The notes: generated by a model from the sequence alone, not told the origin. Shown: positions 45,165 to 55,041, counted from the stretch's first letter. The stretch: DNA of 64,000 bases from Afipia felis ATCC 53690 (GCF_000314735.2 NZ_KB375270.1:2418001-2482000), one strand, 5' to 3'. Translations and numbers: made by a program.

Positions 45165-46088
45165 CTACCCGACGGCTCCCATGCACCATGCGAGAATGCC
45201 CTTGTGTGCGTGGAGACGATTTTCCGCCTCGTCGAACACCACAGACTGCGGCCCGTCGATCACTTCATCGGTGACTTCCTCACCGCGGTGTGCCGGCAGA
45301 CAATGCATGAAGATCGCATCACGGTTCGCCAACGACATCAGCTTCTCGTCGACCTGATAGGGCTTGAGAAGATTGTGCCGATGCTCGGCGTCCTTGTCGC
45401 CCATCGACATCCATGTGTCGGTGACGACGCAATCGGATCCGCGCACGGCTTCCTGCGCATCGGTGCCGAGCACGATCGGTGCGTTGGCGGCCTTGATCCA
45501 GTCGCGCAGCCGCTTGTTCGGTGCAAGTTGCGGCGGCGTCGCGACACGCAGCGTGAAGCCGAAGCGCTCGGCCGCATGCGCCCAGGACGCCAACACGTTA
45601 TTGTCGTCGCCGACCCACGCCACGGTGCGGCCCTTGATCGGCCCGCGATGCTCCTCGAAGGTCATGACGTCGGCCATCACCTGCGTCGGGTGGGAGCGCC
45701 GTGTCAGGCCGTTGATGACCGGCACGGTTGCGAATTCCACCATTTCAGCAAGCGCATCGTGACTGAGAATGCGGATCATGATGATGTCGACAAAGCGCGA
45801 CAGCACGCGCGCGGTGTCGGCGAAGGTCTCGCCCCGGCCGAGCTGCATTTCCTGGCCGGTCAACATGATCGCCTCGCCGCCGAGCTGACGCATGCCGACC
45901 TCGAACGACACGCGGGTGCGCGTCGAGGGGCGCTCGAAGATCATCGCCAGCGTCTTGTCCTTGAGCGGACGATCGGGATGGCCTGCCTTCAAATTCTTCT
46001 TCATCGCAACCGACGCGTCGAGGATCGCGCGCAGGTCCTGCACCGGCAGTTCAGACAAATCGAGGAAATGGCGCAGTGTCTTGCTCAT
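45165..46088 (-). CDS. argF: Ornithine carbamoyltransferase
   Basis: This 307-residue arginine-biosynthesis enzyme makes citrulline from ornithine and carbamoyl phosphate. The phosphate loop is [20 protein letters not shown], the ornithine-binding region has [10 protein letters not shown], and the catalytic cysteine is in [20 protein letters not shown]. All are standard for the anabolic type. The ATG overlaps the stop of argD (ATGA), so the pair is translationally coupled. Confidence 0.97.
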   Translation of the reverse strand: MSKTLRHFLDLSELPVQDLRAILDASVAMKKNLKAGHPDRPLKDKTLAMIFERPSTRTRVSFEVGMRQLGGEAIMLTGQEMQLGRGETFADTARVLSRFVDIIMIRILSHDALAEMVEFATVPVINGLTRRSHPTQVMADVMTFEEHRGPIKGRTVAWVGDDNNVLASWAHAAERFGFTLRVATPPQLAPNKRLRDWIKAANAPIVLGTDAQEAVRGSDCVVTDTWMSMGDKDAEHRHNLLKPYQVDEKLMSLANRDAIFMHCLPAHRGEEVTDEVIDGPQSVVFDEAENRLHAHKGILAWCMGAVG

Positions 46089-47305
46089 GATGCCGCCTTC
46101 TCCGTGCGAGCCGCCGGCAAATTCTTCGTCAGGCGTGCGCAGGCTTTTTCCACCCGGCCGACCGCATCCTCGATCTCGGCATCCGACACGATCAACGGCG
46201 GCAGCAGCCGTACGACATTCTCACCTGCGCCGACGGTCAGGAGTTTTTCCTCGCGCAGCGCCGCGATCAGATCGGGCGTCGGCAGCGCCGCCTGCAGGCC
46301 GATCAGCAGGCCTTCGCCGCGTACCTGCGTCAAAACATCTGGATAGCGGTCGACGACGGAGGCGAGTTTCTGCTTCAGCAGAAGCGAGGCGCGCTTCACA
46401 CGATCGAAGAAGCCCGGCGCCAGCATGACGTCGAGCACGGCGCTCGCCGCGGCAATCGCCAGCGGATTGCCGCCGAAGGTCGAGCCGTGGCTGCCTGCCG
46501 TCATGCCCGACGCTGTTTCGCGTGTCGCCAAACACGCGCCGATCGGAAAACCGCCGCCAAGCGCTTTCGCCAGTGCCATCACATCGGGTTCGATGCCGAG
46601 CCGCTGATAGGCGAACAATTCGCCGATGCGGCCCATGCCGGTCTGCACCTCGTCGAAAACCAACAGCAGGCCCTTGTCGTTGCACAATTCGCGCAGCGCC
46701 CGGAAGAAGCCGTGCGCGGGCTCGCGCACGCCGCCTTCGCCCTGCAGCGGCTCGATCAGGATGCCTGCGGTCTGCGGGCCGATCGCCTTCTTCACGGCCT
46801 CGATGTCGCCGAGCGGCACCTGATCGAAGCCTTCAACCCTGGGCCCGAAGCCGTCGAGATATTTCTCCTGGCCGCCGGCGGCGAGTGTCGCGAGCGTGCG
46901 GCCATGGAAGGCGCCTTCGAACGTGATGATACGGAAGCGCTCGGGATGTCCCTTCGCCGCATGGTATTTGCGCGTGACCTTGATCGCGCATTCCATCGCC
47001 TCGGCGCCGGAATTGGCGAAGAACACTTCGTCGGCGAAGCTGTTCTCGCACAGCCGCACGGCAACCCTCTCACCGTCCGGGCTCTTGAACAGGTTCGACA
47101 TGTGCCAGAGCTTGGCCGCTTGCGCCTGCACCGCTGCGACGAGATGCGGATGCGCATGGCCGAGCGCGTTCACCGCAACGCCGCTGGTGAAATCGAGATA
47201 TCGCTCACCGTCGGTCGCTATCAGCCACGCGCCTTCGCCGCGTTCGAAAGCGAGATCGACCCGGGCAAAGACCGGCATGAGGTGAGACGAAGCGGTGGTG
47301 GTCAT
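46085..47305 (-). CDS. argD: Acetylornithine aminotransferase
   Basis: This 406-residue class III PLP aminotransferase carries out the fourth step of arginine synthesis and may double as succinyl-DAP aminotransferase. PLP features are [40 protein letters not shown] and the Schiff-base lysine in [19 protein letters not shown]. The N-terminus [19 protein letters not shown] is typical. It is the first gene of an argD-argF pair and has a long leader containing a GC-rich palindrome at 47386-47408. Confidence 0.96.
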   Translation of the reverse strand: MTTTASSHLMPVFARVDLAFERGEGAWLIATDGERYLDFTSGVAVNALGHAHPHLVAAVQAQAAKLWHMSNLFKSPDGERVAVRLCENSFADEVFFANSGAEAMECAIKVTRKYHAAKGHPERFRIITFEGAFHGRTLATLAAGGQEKYLDGFGPRVEGFDQVPLGDIEAVKKAIGPQTAGILIEPLQGEGGVREPAHGFFRALRELCNDKGLLLVFDEVQTGMGRIGELFAYQRLGIEPDVMALAKALGGGFPIGACLATRETASGMTAGSHGSTFGGNPLAIAAASAVLDVMLAPGFFDRVKRASLLLKQKLASVVDRYPDVLTQVRGEGLLIGLQAALPTPDLIAALREEKLLTVGAGENVVRLLPPLIVSDAEIEDAVGRVEKACARLTKNLPAARTEKAAS

Positions 47306-47385
47306 GGCAACCTGACAGGACGAACGGTGGACCGGCCGGGAAACCGCGAGATTCCTCCGGTCATGACGGTCCGTAAAAATGAAAC

Positions 47386-47408
47386 ATGCCGCCCCGACGG
47401 GGCGGCAT
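47386..47408. repeat. Perfect GC-rich palindrome in the argD leader
   Basis: ATGCCGCCCC and GGGGCGGCAT are exact reverse complements around GAC. There is no T-run on either side, so it is not a standard terminator. It lies 81 bases before argD and could be a protein-binding site or an RNA hairpin in the leader. Confidence 0.5.
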
Positions 47409-47530
47409 TGCGTGAGTATCCTCTCCGCATCACTTAGCTGTCAACACGCCAAAGAGCCCGTTTTGCGCCTTGCCGACCGGCTCCGCCGACGTCCCGCATA
47501 AGCCTTCGCAGCCGATTTGTGTGCATGACT

Positions 47531-47737
47531 GATTCGGAACATGTGGACTTTGAAGCCGGACTCTTGCGCGTGAGTCACGCCATATTGTAGCGTTCTAAGC
47601 ACTGGATACGACATCTCGTGCGGCGTCCTAAATTCTGAATCCTCGAAGCGGCCTAGCGTCCGGTTCTTCCAGCCGGCGAGGGTTAAGGGATTCTGGCAGC
47701 AGAGATTTTCGGAACCATCAATCGGAGTGCCGGATTC
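47531..47737. promoter_or_regulatory. Cluster of six GANTC (CcrM) sites upstream of gcrA
   Basis: GANTC occurs at 47531, 47559, 47572, 47637, 47689 and 47733, all within 240 bases before the gcrA start. CcrM methylates GANTC, and GcrA binds and activates at promoters bearing methylated sites in Caulobacter. The cluster suggests methylation-linked control of gcrA itself. Confidence 0.55.
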
Positions 47738-47770
47738 CCCTTCCAGGCACGAGAGAGAAGGAAGAGAGCG

Positions 47771-48277
47771 ATGACGGTGATGAATTGGACCGACGATCGC
47801 GTCGAACAGCTCAAGAAATTGTGGGAGTCCGGTCTCTCGGCGAGCCAGATTGCTGCGGAACTCGGGAACATCACGCGCAACGCCGTGATCGGCAAGGTTC
47901 ACCGGCTCGGCCTGTCGGGTCGCGCCAAGAGCCCGTCGTCCGCCGCGCCGCGCCAGCGTAAGGTGCGCGCTCCACAGCACATGATGCGCATCAGCCGTCC
48001 TATGGCGCGCGGCAACACCGCGCTCGCCCATGTCTACGAGGTCGAAGCCGAACCCGATCCGATCGCCTTCGACAACGTGGTGCCGATGAACCAGCGCCGC
48101 ACGTTGCTGGAGCTAACGGAGGAGACCTGCCACTGGCCGGTCGGCGATCCCGGCAGCAGCGAGTTCTTCTTCTGCGGCGGCAAGGCGCTCGGCGGCCTGC
48201 CCTACTGTGCCCATCACTCGCGCGTTGCCTACCAGCCCGCGGGCGACCGGCGGCGTGACCGCCGGCCGAACAAGTAA
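47771..48277 (+). CDS. gcrA: Cell-cycle regulator GcrA
   Basis: This 168-residue protein begins MNWTDDRVEQLKKLWESGLS and contains the helix-turn-helix SASQIAAELGNITRNAVIGK followed by VHRLGLSGRAKSP, the invariant GcrA signature. A basic linker joins a C-terminal domain with LLELTEETCHWPVGDPG, FFFCGGKALGGLPYCAHHSR, which includes a cysteine/histidine set. GcrA is a sigma-70 cofactor that reads GANTC methylation and controls cell division genes in alphaproteobacteria. GAGAGAAGGAAGAG upstream of the ATG provides the ribosome site. An in-frame ATG three codons later is possible. Confidence 0.96.
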   Translation: MTVMNWTDDRVEQLKKLWESGLSASQIAAELGNITRNAVIGKVHRLGLSGRAKSPSSAAPRQRKVRAPQHMMRISRPMARGNTALAHVYEVEAEPDPIAFDNVVPMNQRRTLLELTEETCHWPVGDPGSSEFFFCGGKALGGLPYCAHHSRVAYQPAGDRRRDRRPNK

Positions 48278-48293
48278 CGCCATCAGACAAATT

Positions 48294-48321
48294 AAAAGCC
48301 CGCCGATCCGGCGGGCTTTTT
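48294..48321 (+). terminator. Intrinsic terminator between gcrA and phoB
   Basis: GCCCGCCG and CGGCGGGC pair perfectly around ATC, with AAAA before and TTTTT after. It lies 16 bases after the gcrA stop and 34 bases after the phoB stop read from the other side, so it can serve both convergent units. Confidence 0.88.
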
Positions 48322-48354
48322 GTTTTCAGCTCTCTACACGGAAAAAATTGACGA

Positions 48355-49059
48355 TCAGCTTTCCACCTTGGCGAAGCGGTCGTCGAGCGCGTAACCCGCG
48401 CCGCGCACGGTGCGGATCGGGTCCTGCTCCTCGCCGGGATTGAGCAGCTTGCGCAGCCGTCCGATGTGCACGTCCACCGTGCGCTCGTCGATATAGATGT
48501 CACGGCCCCAGACGCCGTCGAGTAACTGCTCCCGGCTGAATACCCGCCCGGGATGCTGGAGGAAGAATTCGAGCAGCCGGTATTCGGTTGGGCCGAGATC
48601 AATCGGCCGGCCGGAGCGCGCCACACGACGCTTCTCGCGGTCGAGTTCGATATCGCCATAGACCAGCACGTTCGCGAGCCGCTCCGGGCTCGCGCGTCGC
48701 AGCAGACCCTTCACCCGCGCCAGCAGTTCCGGCACCGAGAACGGCTTGACGATGTAGTCGTCCGCGCCGGTCGCAAGGCCACGCACGCGCTCGCTTTCCT
48801 CGCCCCGCGCGGTCAGCATGATGATCGGCAGTTGCTTGGTTTCGGGCCGGGCCCGCAGGCGGCGGCACAGCTCGATGCCGGACAGCCCCGGCAGCATCCA
48901 GTCGAGCACCACAAGATCCGGCACGCGCTCTTTCAGCCGCGTATCGGCATCGTCGCCGCGCGCCACCGTCTCGACTTCGTAACCTTCCGCGTCGAGATTA
49001 TAGCGCAGCAACGTCGCCAGCGCTTCTTCATCTTCGACGACAAGAATTCTTGCGTTCAT
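48355..49059 (-). CDS. phoB: Phosphate regulon response regulator PhoB
   Basis: This 234-residue OmpR/PhoB-family regulator has the phospho-acceptor Asp at 53 (LVVLDWMLPG), acidic pocket E11-E12 region (VVEDEEAL), and switch lysine K105 (YIVKPFS). The C-terminal winged helix contains LGPTEYRLLEFFLQHPGRVF, SREQLLDGVWGRDIYIDERT, VDVHIGRLRKLLNPG and the wing IRTVRGAGYAL. It is the last gene of the pst operon. Its ATG at 49059 is chosen over an extension into phoU that lacks similarity. Confidence 0.97.
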   Translation of the reverse strand: MNARILVVEDEEALATLLRYNLDAEGYEVETVARGDDADTRLKERVPDLVVLDWMLPGLSGIELCRRLRARPETKQLPIIMLTARGEESERVRGLATGADDYIVKPFSVPELLARVKGLLRRASPERLANVLVYGDIELDREKRRVARSGRPIDLGPTEYRLLEFFLQHPGRVFSREQLLDGVWGRDIYIDERTVDVHIGRLRKLLNPGEEQDPIRTVRGAGYALDDRFAKVES

Positions 49060-49070
49060 GGATAGCCTTT

Positions 49071-49787
49071 TTATCCTACAGAAGGTGTGCTGGAGAAGCT
49101 CGTCATGTCGCCCTTCGGCCGCGCCGCGGCAATAGGCTGCCCCTCGATCATGTAGAACACCGTCTCGGCGATGTTGGTTGCATGGTCGCCGATCCGCTCG
49201 ATGTTCTTGGCGCAGAACATCAGATGGATGCAGAAGCCGATATTGCGCGGATCTTCCATCATGTAGGTGAGAAGCTCGCGGAACAACGAGGTACAGATCG
49301 CGTCGACCTCCTCGTCGCCCTTCCACACCACCATCGCGGCAGGAACGTCATGGGCGGCGTAGGCGTCGAGCACCGCCTTGACCTGCGACTGCACGAGATC
49401 AGTCATGTGCTCCAGGCCGCGGATCAGCTTCAGCGGATGGAAATCGCTGTCGAGCGCCACGACACGCTTGGCAATGTTCTTCGACAGGTCGCCCATCCGC
49501 TCAAGATCCGTCGCGACGCGCAGGGCGCCGACGATCTCGCGCAGATCGACTGCCATCGGCTGGCGGCGCGCGATGGTGAGCACGCCGCGCTCCTCGATCA
49601 TATGCTGCAACTTGTCGAGCTCGACGTCGGTGCTGACGACGCGCGCGCTCAGATTGATGTCGCGGCGGATCAGCGCGTCCACCGAATCCACGATCTGCCG
49701 CTCGACCAGGCCGCCCATCTCCGCGACCAGCCGGGCCAGTTCCTGCAGATCCTCGTCGAACGCCTTCGCGGTATGTTCCATAGCCAT
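49071..49787 (-). CDS. phoU: Phosphate signalling protein PhoU
   Basis: This 238-residue all-helical protein consists of two three-helix PhoU repeats. The metal-binding E/D motifs are visible in LERMGDLSKNIAKRV and NIERIGDHATNIAETVFYMI, one in each half. PhoU links the Pst transporter to PhoR and keeps the regulon off in high phosphate. It lies between pstB and phoB with short gaps. Confidence 0.96.
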   Translation of the reverse strand: MAMEHTAKAFDEDLQELARLVAEMGGLVERQIVDSVDALIRRDINLSARVVSTDVELDKLQHMIEERGVLTIARRQPMAVDLREIVGALRVATDLERMGDLSKNIAKRVVALDSDFHPLKLIRGLEHMTDLVQSQVKAVLDAYAAHDVPAAMVVWKGDEEVDAICTSLFRELLTYMMEDPRNIGFCIHLMFCAKNIERIGDHATNIAETVFYMIEGQPIAAARPKGDMTSFSSTPSVG

Positions 49788-49812
49788 TTTAATTCTCCGA
49801 TACCGAAGCCCG

Positions 49813-50637
49813 TCAGCCGAAGCGTCCGGTAATGTAATCCTGGGTCCGGCGATCGGCCGGCGAGGTGAAGATTCTGCTCGTCTCGTCGAATTCGATCAGC
49901 TCGCCGAGATACATGAACGCGGTGTAGTCCGAGCAGCGCGCCGCCTGCTGCATGTTATGGGTGACGATGGCGATCGTGTAGTCCTTCTTCAACTCCGCGA
50001 TCAGTTCCTCGACCTTCGCGGTCGAGATCGGATCAAGCGCCGAACACGGCTCGTCGAACAGGATCACCTCGGGCCGCACCGCGACGGTGCGCGCGATGCA
50101 AAGACGCTGCTGCTGGCCCCCGGAGAGGCTGAGACCGCTGGCGCTGAGCTTGTCCTTGACCTCGTTCCACAACGCGCCGCCACGCAGTGCGTGCTCGACC
50201 CGGCCATCCATTTCCGACTTGGAGATTTTCTCATAAAGCCGGATGCCGAACGCGATATTTTCATAAATCGTCATCGGAAACGGCGTCGGCTTCTGAAACA
50301 CCATGCCGATCCGCGCGCGCAGCAGATTGAGATCGATCTTGGGATCGAGAATGTCGGTGTTGTCGAGCTTGAGTTCACCTTCCGCGCGCTGACCCGGATA
50401 GAGATCGTACATCCGGTTGAAGATGCGCAGCAGCGTGGACTTGCCGCAGCCCGACGGGCCGATGAAGGCCGTCACCTTGTTGGCGCCCAGGATGAGGTTG
50501 ATGTTCTTCAGCGCGTGGTGCTGGCCATAATAGAAATTCAGATTGTGCGCCGTGACCTTGGCCGGACCGTCGTGAGCAACGGCTGACAGCGGGGGCATGG
50601 ACGGGCGGGAAACGGCGATCGAAGAAACGTCGGTCAT
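49813..50637 (-). CDS. pstB: Phosphate ABC transporter ATPase PstB
   Basis: This 274-residue ATPase has Walker [17 protein letters not shown], the ABC signature [20 protein letters not shown], Walker [14 protein letters not shown] and the switch histidine in [20 protein letters not shown]. The PstB-specific [10 protein letters not shown] segment is present. Its ATG overlaps the pstA stop by four bases. Confidence 0.97.
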   Translation of the reverse strand: MTDVSSIAVSRPSMPPLSAVAHDGPAKVTAHNLNFYYGQHHALKNINLILGANKVTAFIGPSGCGKSTLLRIFNRMYDLYPGQRAEGELKLDNTDILDPKIDLNLLRARIGMVFQKPTPFPMTIYENIAFGIRLYEKISKSEMDGRVEHALRGGALWNEVKDKLSASGLSLSGGQQQRLCIARTVAVRPEVILFDEPCSALDPISTAKVEELIAELKKDYTIAIVTHNMQQAARCSDYTAFMYLGELIEFDETSRIFTSPADRRTQDYITGRFG

Positions 50638-51479
50638 TTTGCAGTCCTCTCAGAGCCCAGCAGGCGCGCGACGATATTGAGCGTCAACACGGTCAGCGTG
50701 ATCAGCAGCGCGCCAGACCACGCCAATTCCTTCCAATAGGCGTAGGGACTCTGCACGAAATTGTTGATGGTGACGGGAAGGTTGGCGACCGCCTTGGTCA
50801 GGTCCAGGCTAAAGAACTGGTTGCTCAACGCGGTGAACAGAAGCGGCGCGGTTTCGCCGGCGACACGCGCGGTCGCAAGCAGGATGCCGGTGATGAGACC
50901 CGAGCGCGCCGCACGATAGGCGATACGCTTGATGACCAGCGAGCGCGGCAGGCCGAGCGCGGAGGCCGCCTCACGCAACGGATTGGGCACCAGCAGCAGC
51001 ATGTCTTCGGTGGTGCGCACGACGACCGGAATGACGATCACCGCAAGCGCAAGTGAGCCGGCCAGCGCCGAGAAGCCACCCATCGGCACCACCACCGCGC
51101 CATAAACGAACAGGCCGATGATGATCGAGGGTGCGGACAGCAGGATGTCGTTGATGAAGCGGATCACCGAGGTGAGGCGATCATGTTTGCCGTATTCCGC
51201 CAGATACGTGCCCGCGAACATGCCGATCGGCGCGCCGATACCGACGCCGATCACCGTCATGATGATCGAACCAACGATGGCGTTGAGCAGACCGCCTTCG
51301 TTCGAACCGGGCGGCGGCGTGTTCTGGGTGAAGAGCTGCAGGCTGATGCCGGCGAGGCCGTTGTAGAACAGCGTGAACAGGATCATCGCCAGCCACGCCA
51401 CGCCGAAAATAGCGGCGCCGAAGCAAAGTCCACGAATGATCAGGTCGGTACGGCGGCGGGATGCATAAATCGGATTCAT
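50634..51479 (-). CDS. pstA: Phosphate ABC transporter permease PstA
   Basis: This 281-residue inner-membrane protein has six predicted helices. The EAA-type cytoplasmic loop is [20 protein letters not shown] and is followed by [20 protein letters not shown], with the conserved R and E of PstA/PstC permeases. It lies 3 bases after pstC and overlaps pstB. Confidence 0.96.
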   Translation of the reverse strand: MNPIYASRRRTDLIIRGLCFGAAIFGVAWLAMILFTLFYNGLAGISLQLFTQNTPPPGSNEGGLLNAIVGSIIMTVIGVGIGAPIGMFAGTYLAEYGKHDRLTSVIRFINDILLSAPSIIIGLFVYGAVVVPMGGFSALAGSLALAVIVIPVVVRTTEDMLLLVPNPLREAASALGLPRSLVIKRIAYRAARSGLITGILLATARVAGETAPLLFTALSNQFFSLDLTKAVANLPVTINNFVQSPYAYWKELAWSGALLITLTVLTLNIVARLLGSERTAK

Positions 51480-51482
51480 AAC

Positions 51483-52481
51483 TTAGCTCCCCGCCTTCTT
51501 CTGCAACCGCATCAGCATCAGCCGTGCGGCGGCGAGTACGAAGAATGTCAGGACGAACAGCAGAAGACCGAGCAGCATCAGGCTCGACTGGTGCAATCCG
51601 TCGCTCTCGGCGAATTCGCTGGCGATGGCGGCTGAGATCGTCGTGCCCGGCGCGAAGATCGACGGCGAGATGCGGAACGAGTTGCCGATGATGAAGGTCA
51701 CGGCCATGGTCTCGCCGAGCGCGCGGCCGAGCGCGAGCATGACCCCGCCGATCACGCCGACGCGAGTATACGGCAGCACCACGTTGCGGACGACTTCCCA
51801 TGTCGTGCAGCCGACGCCATAGGCCGCTTCCTTCAGCACTGGCGGCACCGTCGCGAACACGTCACGCGAGATCGCGGTGATGAACGGCAGCACCATGATC
51901 GCGAGGATCAGCGAGGCATTGAACAGGCTGAGATAGGACGGCGGCCCGCCGAAGATCGATCCCAGCACTGGCACGCCATCGAACAGATTGATGAGTGCGG
52001 GCTGCATGGTATTGGCGAGGAAGGGGCCGAGGACGAAGAAGCCCCACATGCCGTAGATGATCGAGGGGATGCCGGCGAGCAACTCGACTGCCATGCCGAT
52101 CGGCCGGCGCGCCCACAGCGGGCACAGTTCGGTGAGGAAAATCGCAATACCGAGACCGACTGGAATGGCGATCAGCATGGCGATGGCCGAAGTCAGGATC
52201 GTGCCGTAGATCGGGCTCAACGCACCCAGTACCGGTGGTTCAGCCGACGGCGCCCACCGCGACGTCGTCAGGAACGCGGCGCCGTATTGCTTCATCGCGG
52301 GCCACGCGCCGATAATCAGCGAGATGATGATGCCGCCGAGCAGCACCAGAACCAGGATCGCGCAGATGCGCGTCGTCCAGTAAAATGTCTTGTCGCCCAG
52401 CTTGAAGGCGCTCAACGCGCGGGCACGGTCGTACGGTCCTGCGGCTTCCATCGAGGTACCATGAACGGCCATCTCTGCCAC
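51483..52481 (-). CDS. pstC: Phosphate ABC transporter permease PstC
   Basis: This 332-residue membrane protein has about six helices after a cytoplasmic N-tail. Conserved parts include VELLAGIPSIIYGMWGFFVL, the EAA loop LKEAAYGVGCTTWEVVRNVV and GVMLALGRALGETMAVTFII. An intrinsic hairpin separates it from the pstS gene upstream. A second ATG four codons in is an alternative start. Confidence 0.95.
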   Translation of the reverse strand: MAEMAVHGTSMEAAGPYDRARALSAFKLGDKTFYWTTRICAILVLVLLGGIIISLIIGAWPAMKQYGAAFLTTSRWAPSAEPPVLGALSPIYGTILTSAIAMLIAIPVGLGIAIFLTELCPLWARRPIGMAVELLAGIPSIIYGMWGFFVLGPFLANTMQPALINLFDGVPVLGSIFGGPPSYLSLFNASLILAIMVLPFITAISRDVFATVPPVLKEAAYGVGCTTWEVVRNVVLPYTRVGVIGGVMLALGRALGETMAVTFIIGNSFRISPSIFAPGTTISAAIASEFAESDGLHQSSLMLLGLLLFVLTFFVLAAARLMLMRLQKKAGS

Positions 52482-52540
52482 GCCAATCCCCTATCTTTAA
52501 AACGCAATCGAATAATCGGTCCTGCACCGTCGGGTGCTGG

Positions 52541-52577
52541 AAAAACGACGGGGGAAAGGCCTGCCTCTCCCCCGCCG
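52541..52577 (-). terminator. Intrinsic hairpin between pstS and pstC (partial terminator or attenuator)
   Basis: On the minus strand a 14-base stem (arms 52564-52577 and 52546-52559, two G-U pairs) closes a CAGG-type loop and is followed by five T. It begins only 8 bases after the pstS stop. It probably leads some transcripts to stop after pstS, giving more binding protein than permease. Confidence 0.7.
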
Positions 52578-52584
52578 GTTACAA

Positions 52585-53595
52585 TCAGCTCTTGATGTCA
52601 GCCGACCAGGTCTGCTCGATCTGCTTGACCACGGAAGCCGGCATCGGGATGTAGTCGAGTTCCTCGGCCATCTTGCCGCCCTTCTCGAACGCCCACTTGA
52701 AGAACTTGAGGGCTTCGTCCGAAGCAGCCTTATCCGTCGGTACCTTGTGCATCAGGATGAAGGTCGCAGCGGTGATCGGCCAGGACGCATCGCCCGGCTG
52801 GTTGGTCAGGATCACGTAGTATCCCGGAGCCTTCGACCAGTCAGCGTTGGCAGCAGCAGCCTGGAACGCCGGAACGGTCGGCTGCACGGTCTTGCCCGCG
52901 CTGTTGACCATGCCGGTGTAGGTCAGCTTGTTCTGCTTGGCGTAAGCATACTCGACATAACCGATCGAGTTCTTGGTCTGGCCGATGTTGGCCGAAACGC
53001 CTTCGTTGCCCTTGGCGCCGACGCCGACAGGCCACTCAACCGCAGTACCCTCACCGACCTTCGACTTCCAGTCAGCGCTGACCTTCGAGAGGTAGTTGGT
53101 GAAGTTGAAGGTGGTGCCCGAACCGTCCGAACGGCGAACCACGGCGATCGCGGTCGACGGCAGGTTGACCTTCGGGTTCAGCTTCTTGATCGCAGGATCA
53201 TCCCACTTGGTGATCTTGCCGAGATAGATGTTCGCAAGGGTCTCACCGTCGAAAACCATTTCGCCGGCCTTCACGCCCTCGAGGTTCACAACCGGAACAA
53301 TGGCGCCCATCACCATCGGCCACTGGACGAAGCCGTCCTTCTCAAGCTGCTCAGCCTTGAGCGGCATGTCGGACGCGCCGAAGGTCACAGTCTTGGCCTG
53401 GATCTGCTTGATACCGCCGCCCGAGCCGATCGACTGATAGTTCAGGCCGTTGCCGGTTTCCTTTTTGTAGGCATCAGCCCACTTCGAATAAACTGGGAAC
53501 GGGAACGTCGCACCCGCACCCGTGATGTCCGCCGCGAAGGCGGAGGTCGAGGCCGCAACCAGGCCGGCCGCAACGATGGTCTTGATGAAATTCAC
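52585..53595 (-). CDS. pstS: Periplasmic phosphate-binding protein PstS
   Basis: This 336-residue protein has a signal peptide ([18 protein letters not shown]). The mature form opens with [20 protein letters not shown] and contains the phosphate-loop residues in [28 protein letters not shown] and [24 protein letters not shown] box lies 86 bases upstream. It is the first gene of pstSCAB-phoU-phoB and should be the most abundant product under phosphate starvation. Confidence 0.97.
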   Translation of the reverse strand: MNFIKTIVAAGLVAASTSAFAADITGAGATFPFPVYSKWADAYKKETGNGLNYQSIGSGGGIKQIQAKTVTFGASDMPLKAEQLEKDGFVQWPMVMGAIVPVVNLEGVKAGEMVFDGETLANIYLGKITKWDDPAIKKLNPKVNLPSTAIAVVRRSDGSGTTFNFTNYLSKVSADWKSKVGEGTAVEWPVGVGAKGNEGVSANIGQTKNSIGYVEYAYAKQNKLTYTGMVNSAGKTVQPTVPAFQAAAANADWSKAPGYYVILTNQPGDASWPITAATFILMHKVPTDKAASDEALKFFKWAFEKGGKMAEELDYIPMPASVVKQIEQTWSADIKS

Positions 53596-53680
53596 TGGCT
53601 GTCTCCCTGTGATCAGCGTGGGCCGATCTGGCCCGCGGCGCCCGCTTTAGAGGCGCCCCGTGCAGCTTTTATAAAGGTTG

Positions 53681-53700
53681 GATGACACTCATGTGACACA
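53681..53700 (-). promoter_or_regulatory. PHO box of the pst operon
   Basis: Reading the minus strand, TGTCA occurs at 53698-53694 and again at 53687-53683, an 11-base direct repeat typical of PhoB half-sites (GTGTCACATGAGTGTCAT). A TATAAA -10-like box lies at 53673-53668, about 8 bases beyond, as in PhoB-activated promoters lacking a good -35. The pstS start is 86 bases from the box. Confidence 0.8.
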
Positions 53701-53725
53701 GCCAGGCCACTGAGATCGCTGCATT

Positions 53726-55027
53726 TTATGCGCCGGGGGGCGAGGCCAGCGGGGGAAAACAAACGGTGAAAGTCGCGCCCTTGCCGAAAACGCTTTCGAT
53801 CAGCAGGCGGCCGCCATGGCGGCTGACGATGTGCTTGACCAGCGACAGACCAAGACCGGTACCGCCCTGCGCGCGGCTGTCGCCGACATCGGTGCGGTAG
53901 AAGCGCTCAGTGAGGCGCGGCAGATGCTCGGGCGCGATGCCCGGGCCATAATCGCGGACCGCAACGCGAATCTCGCCCGGCCCTTCCTCGGGTGCGATCC
54001 GCGCCAGCGACACCGTCACCCTGCCGCCGGATGCACCGTATTTCAGGCCGTTCTCGATCAGGTTCTCGAACACGCGCAGCAATTCCTCGGTGTCGCCGGC
54101 GATGAACACCGGCCCCTGCAGAAACTGCGTTTCGATTACGACGCCGCGCTCGTCGGCAAGCACCTCCAGCCCGTCGATCACCTGCCGCAAGATCGCGACC
54201 AGATCGACCCGGGCCTCGGGCCGCACATGCGCGCTCAATTCCACGCGCGACAACGACAGCAGATCGTCGATCAGCCGTGCCATGCGGGTCGCCTGCGCGT
54301 GCATGATGCCGAGAAAGCGCTCCCGCGCCTTGACGTCATCGCGGGCGGGGCCCTGCAGCGTATCGATAAAACCGGACAGCGCGGCAAGCGGCGTGCGCAA
54401 TTCGTGGCTCGCATTGGCGACGAAGTCGGCGCGCATTTCCTCGGCGCGGCGCAGCGGCGTCTGGTCGCGGAAGGTCATCAGAAAGCAATTGTCGCTGCCG
54501 CCGAAGTCGGTCGGCACCGCCACCGGCGTGACCATAAGCTCCATCCAGCGCTCAACCGGCACCCGTTCGACATAGGTGACGCGCTGGGGCTCCAGCGTCG
54601 CGATCGCGTCGCGCAGCACCGTGATGATTTCCGGCGAGCGCAGTGCGAACAAAGCCAACTCATTGCGGCGCAGCGCCGGCGCAAGCTGCGCAGCCTGCGC
54701 GTTCAGATGCAGCACACGCCCTACCCGGTCGAGCAGCACCGTCGGCTCCGGCATGGCGCCGATCACGGCGCGCACCGCAGCGCCTTCCGTCAGCCTTTCG
54801 CTGCCCTTCTCTTCGCGCGTCCGCACGCCGTCGTGCAGTTGCAGCGGGACCAGCGAGACACCCGCGATGCACAGAAATACCAGGAGCGCGCTCGACGGCT
54901 TCAGGTCGTGCATCGCCACCAGCGCGCCGAGCGAGAGGCCTGCGACGAGCACGACAAGGCTCGATCGCCGCAACTGTTTCAACCAGAACGGCGTCGAGGA
55001 TGGCGTGGTGGATGCATCGGCCGTCAT
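53726..55027 (-). CDS. phoR: Phosphate regulon sensor histidine kinase PhoR
   Basis: This 433-residue kinase has two N-terminal membrane helices (about 22-40 and 47-64) and a PAS-like domain (about 85-190, MPEPTVLLDRVGRVLHLNAQ). The phospho-acceptor His is at 208 in ANASHELRTPLAALSGF, and the ATPase boxes are NLIENGLKYGASGG, VRDYGPGIAPEHLPRLTERF and GGTGLGLSLVKHIVSRHGG. There is almost no periplasmic loop, as usual for PhoR, so it senses through PstSCAB-PhoU. It is separate from the pst promoter that follows it. Confidence 0.96.
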   Translation of the reverse strand: MTADASTTPSSTPFWLKQLRRSSLVVLVAGLSLGALVAMHDLKPSSALLVFLCIAGVSLVPLQLHDGVRTREEKGSERLTEGAAVRAVIGAMPEPTVLLDRVGRVLHLNAQAAQLAPALRRNELALFALRSPEIITVLRDAIATLEPQRVTYVERVPVERWMELMVTPVAVPTDFGGSDNCFLMTFRDQTPLRRAEEMRADFVANASHELRTPLAALSGFIDTLQGPARDDVKARERFLGIMHAQATRMARLIDDLLSLSRVELSAHVRPEARVDLVAILRQVIDGLEVLADERGVVIETQFLQGPVFIAGDTEELLRVFENLIENGLKYGASGGRVTVSLARIAPEEGPGEIRVAVRDYGPGIAPEHLPRLTERFYRTDVGDSRAQGGTGLGLSLVKHIVSRHGGRLLIESVFGKGATFTVCFPPLASPPGA

Positions 55028-55041
55028 GAGGGTCCCGGCGT

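Larger units (their letters stand above)
47306..47770. other. Divergent intergenic region between argD and gcrA
   Basis: This 465-base region separates the two genes and contains the palindrome at 47386-47408 on the argD side and six GANTC sites at 47531-47737 on the gcrA side. An open frame that covers part of it on the minus strand runs on through gcrA and has no family resemblance, so no extra gene is called. Confidence 0.6.

Noticed and set aside
47386..47408. Reading the argD-side palindrome as an intrinsic terminator
   Set aside because: There is no T-run on either strand after the stem and no gene ends there.
47441..48031. 196-codon open frame through the gcrA promoter and 5' end
   Set aside because: No similarity recognised, it overlaps a certain gcrA start and the GANTC cluster.
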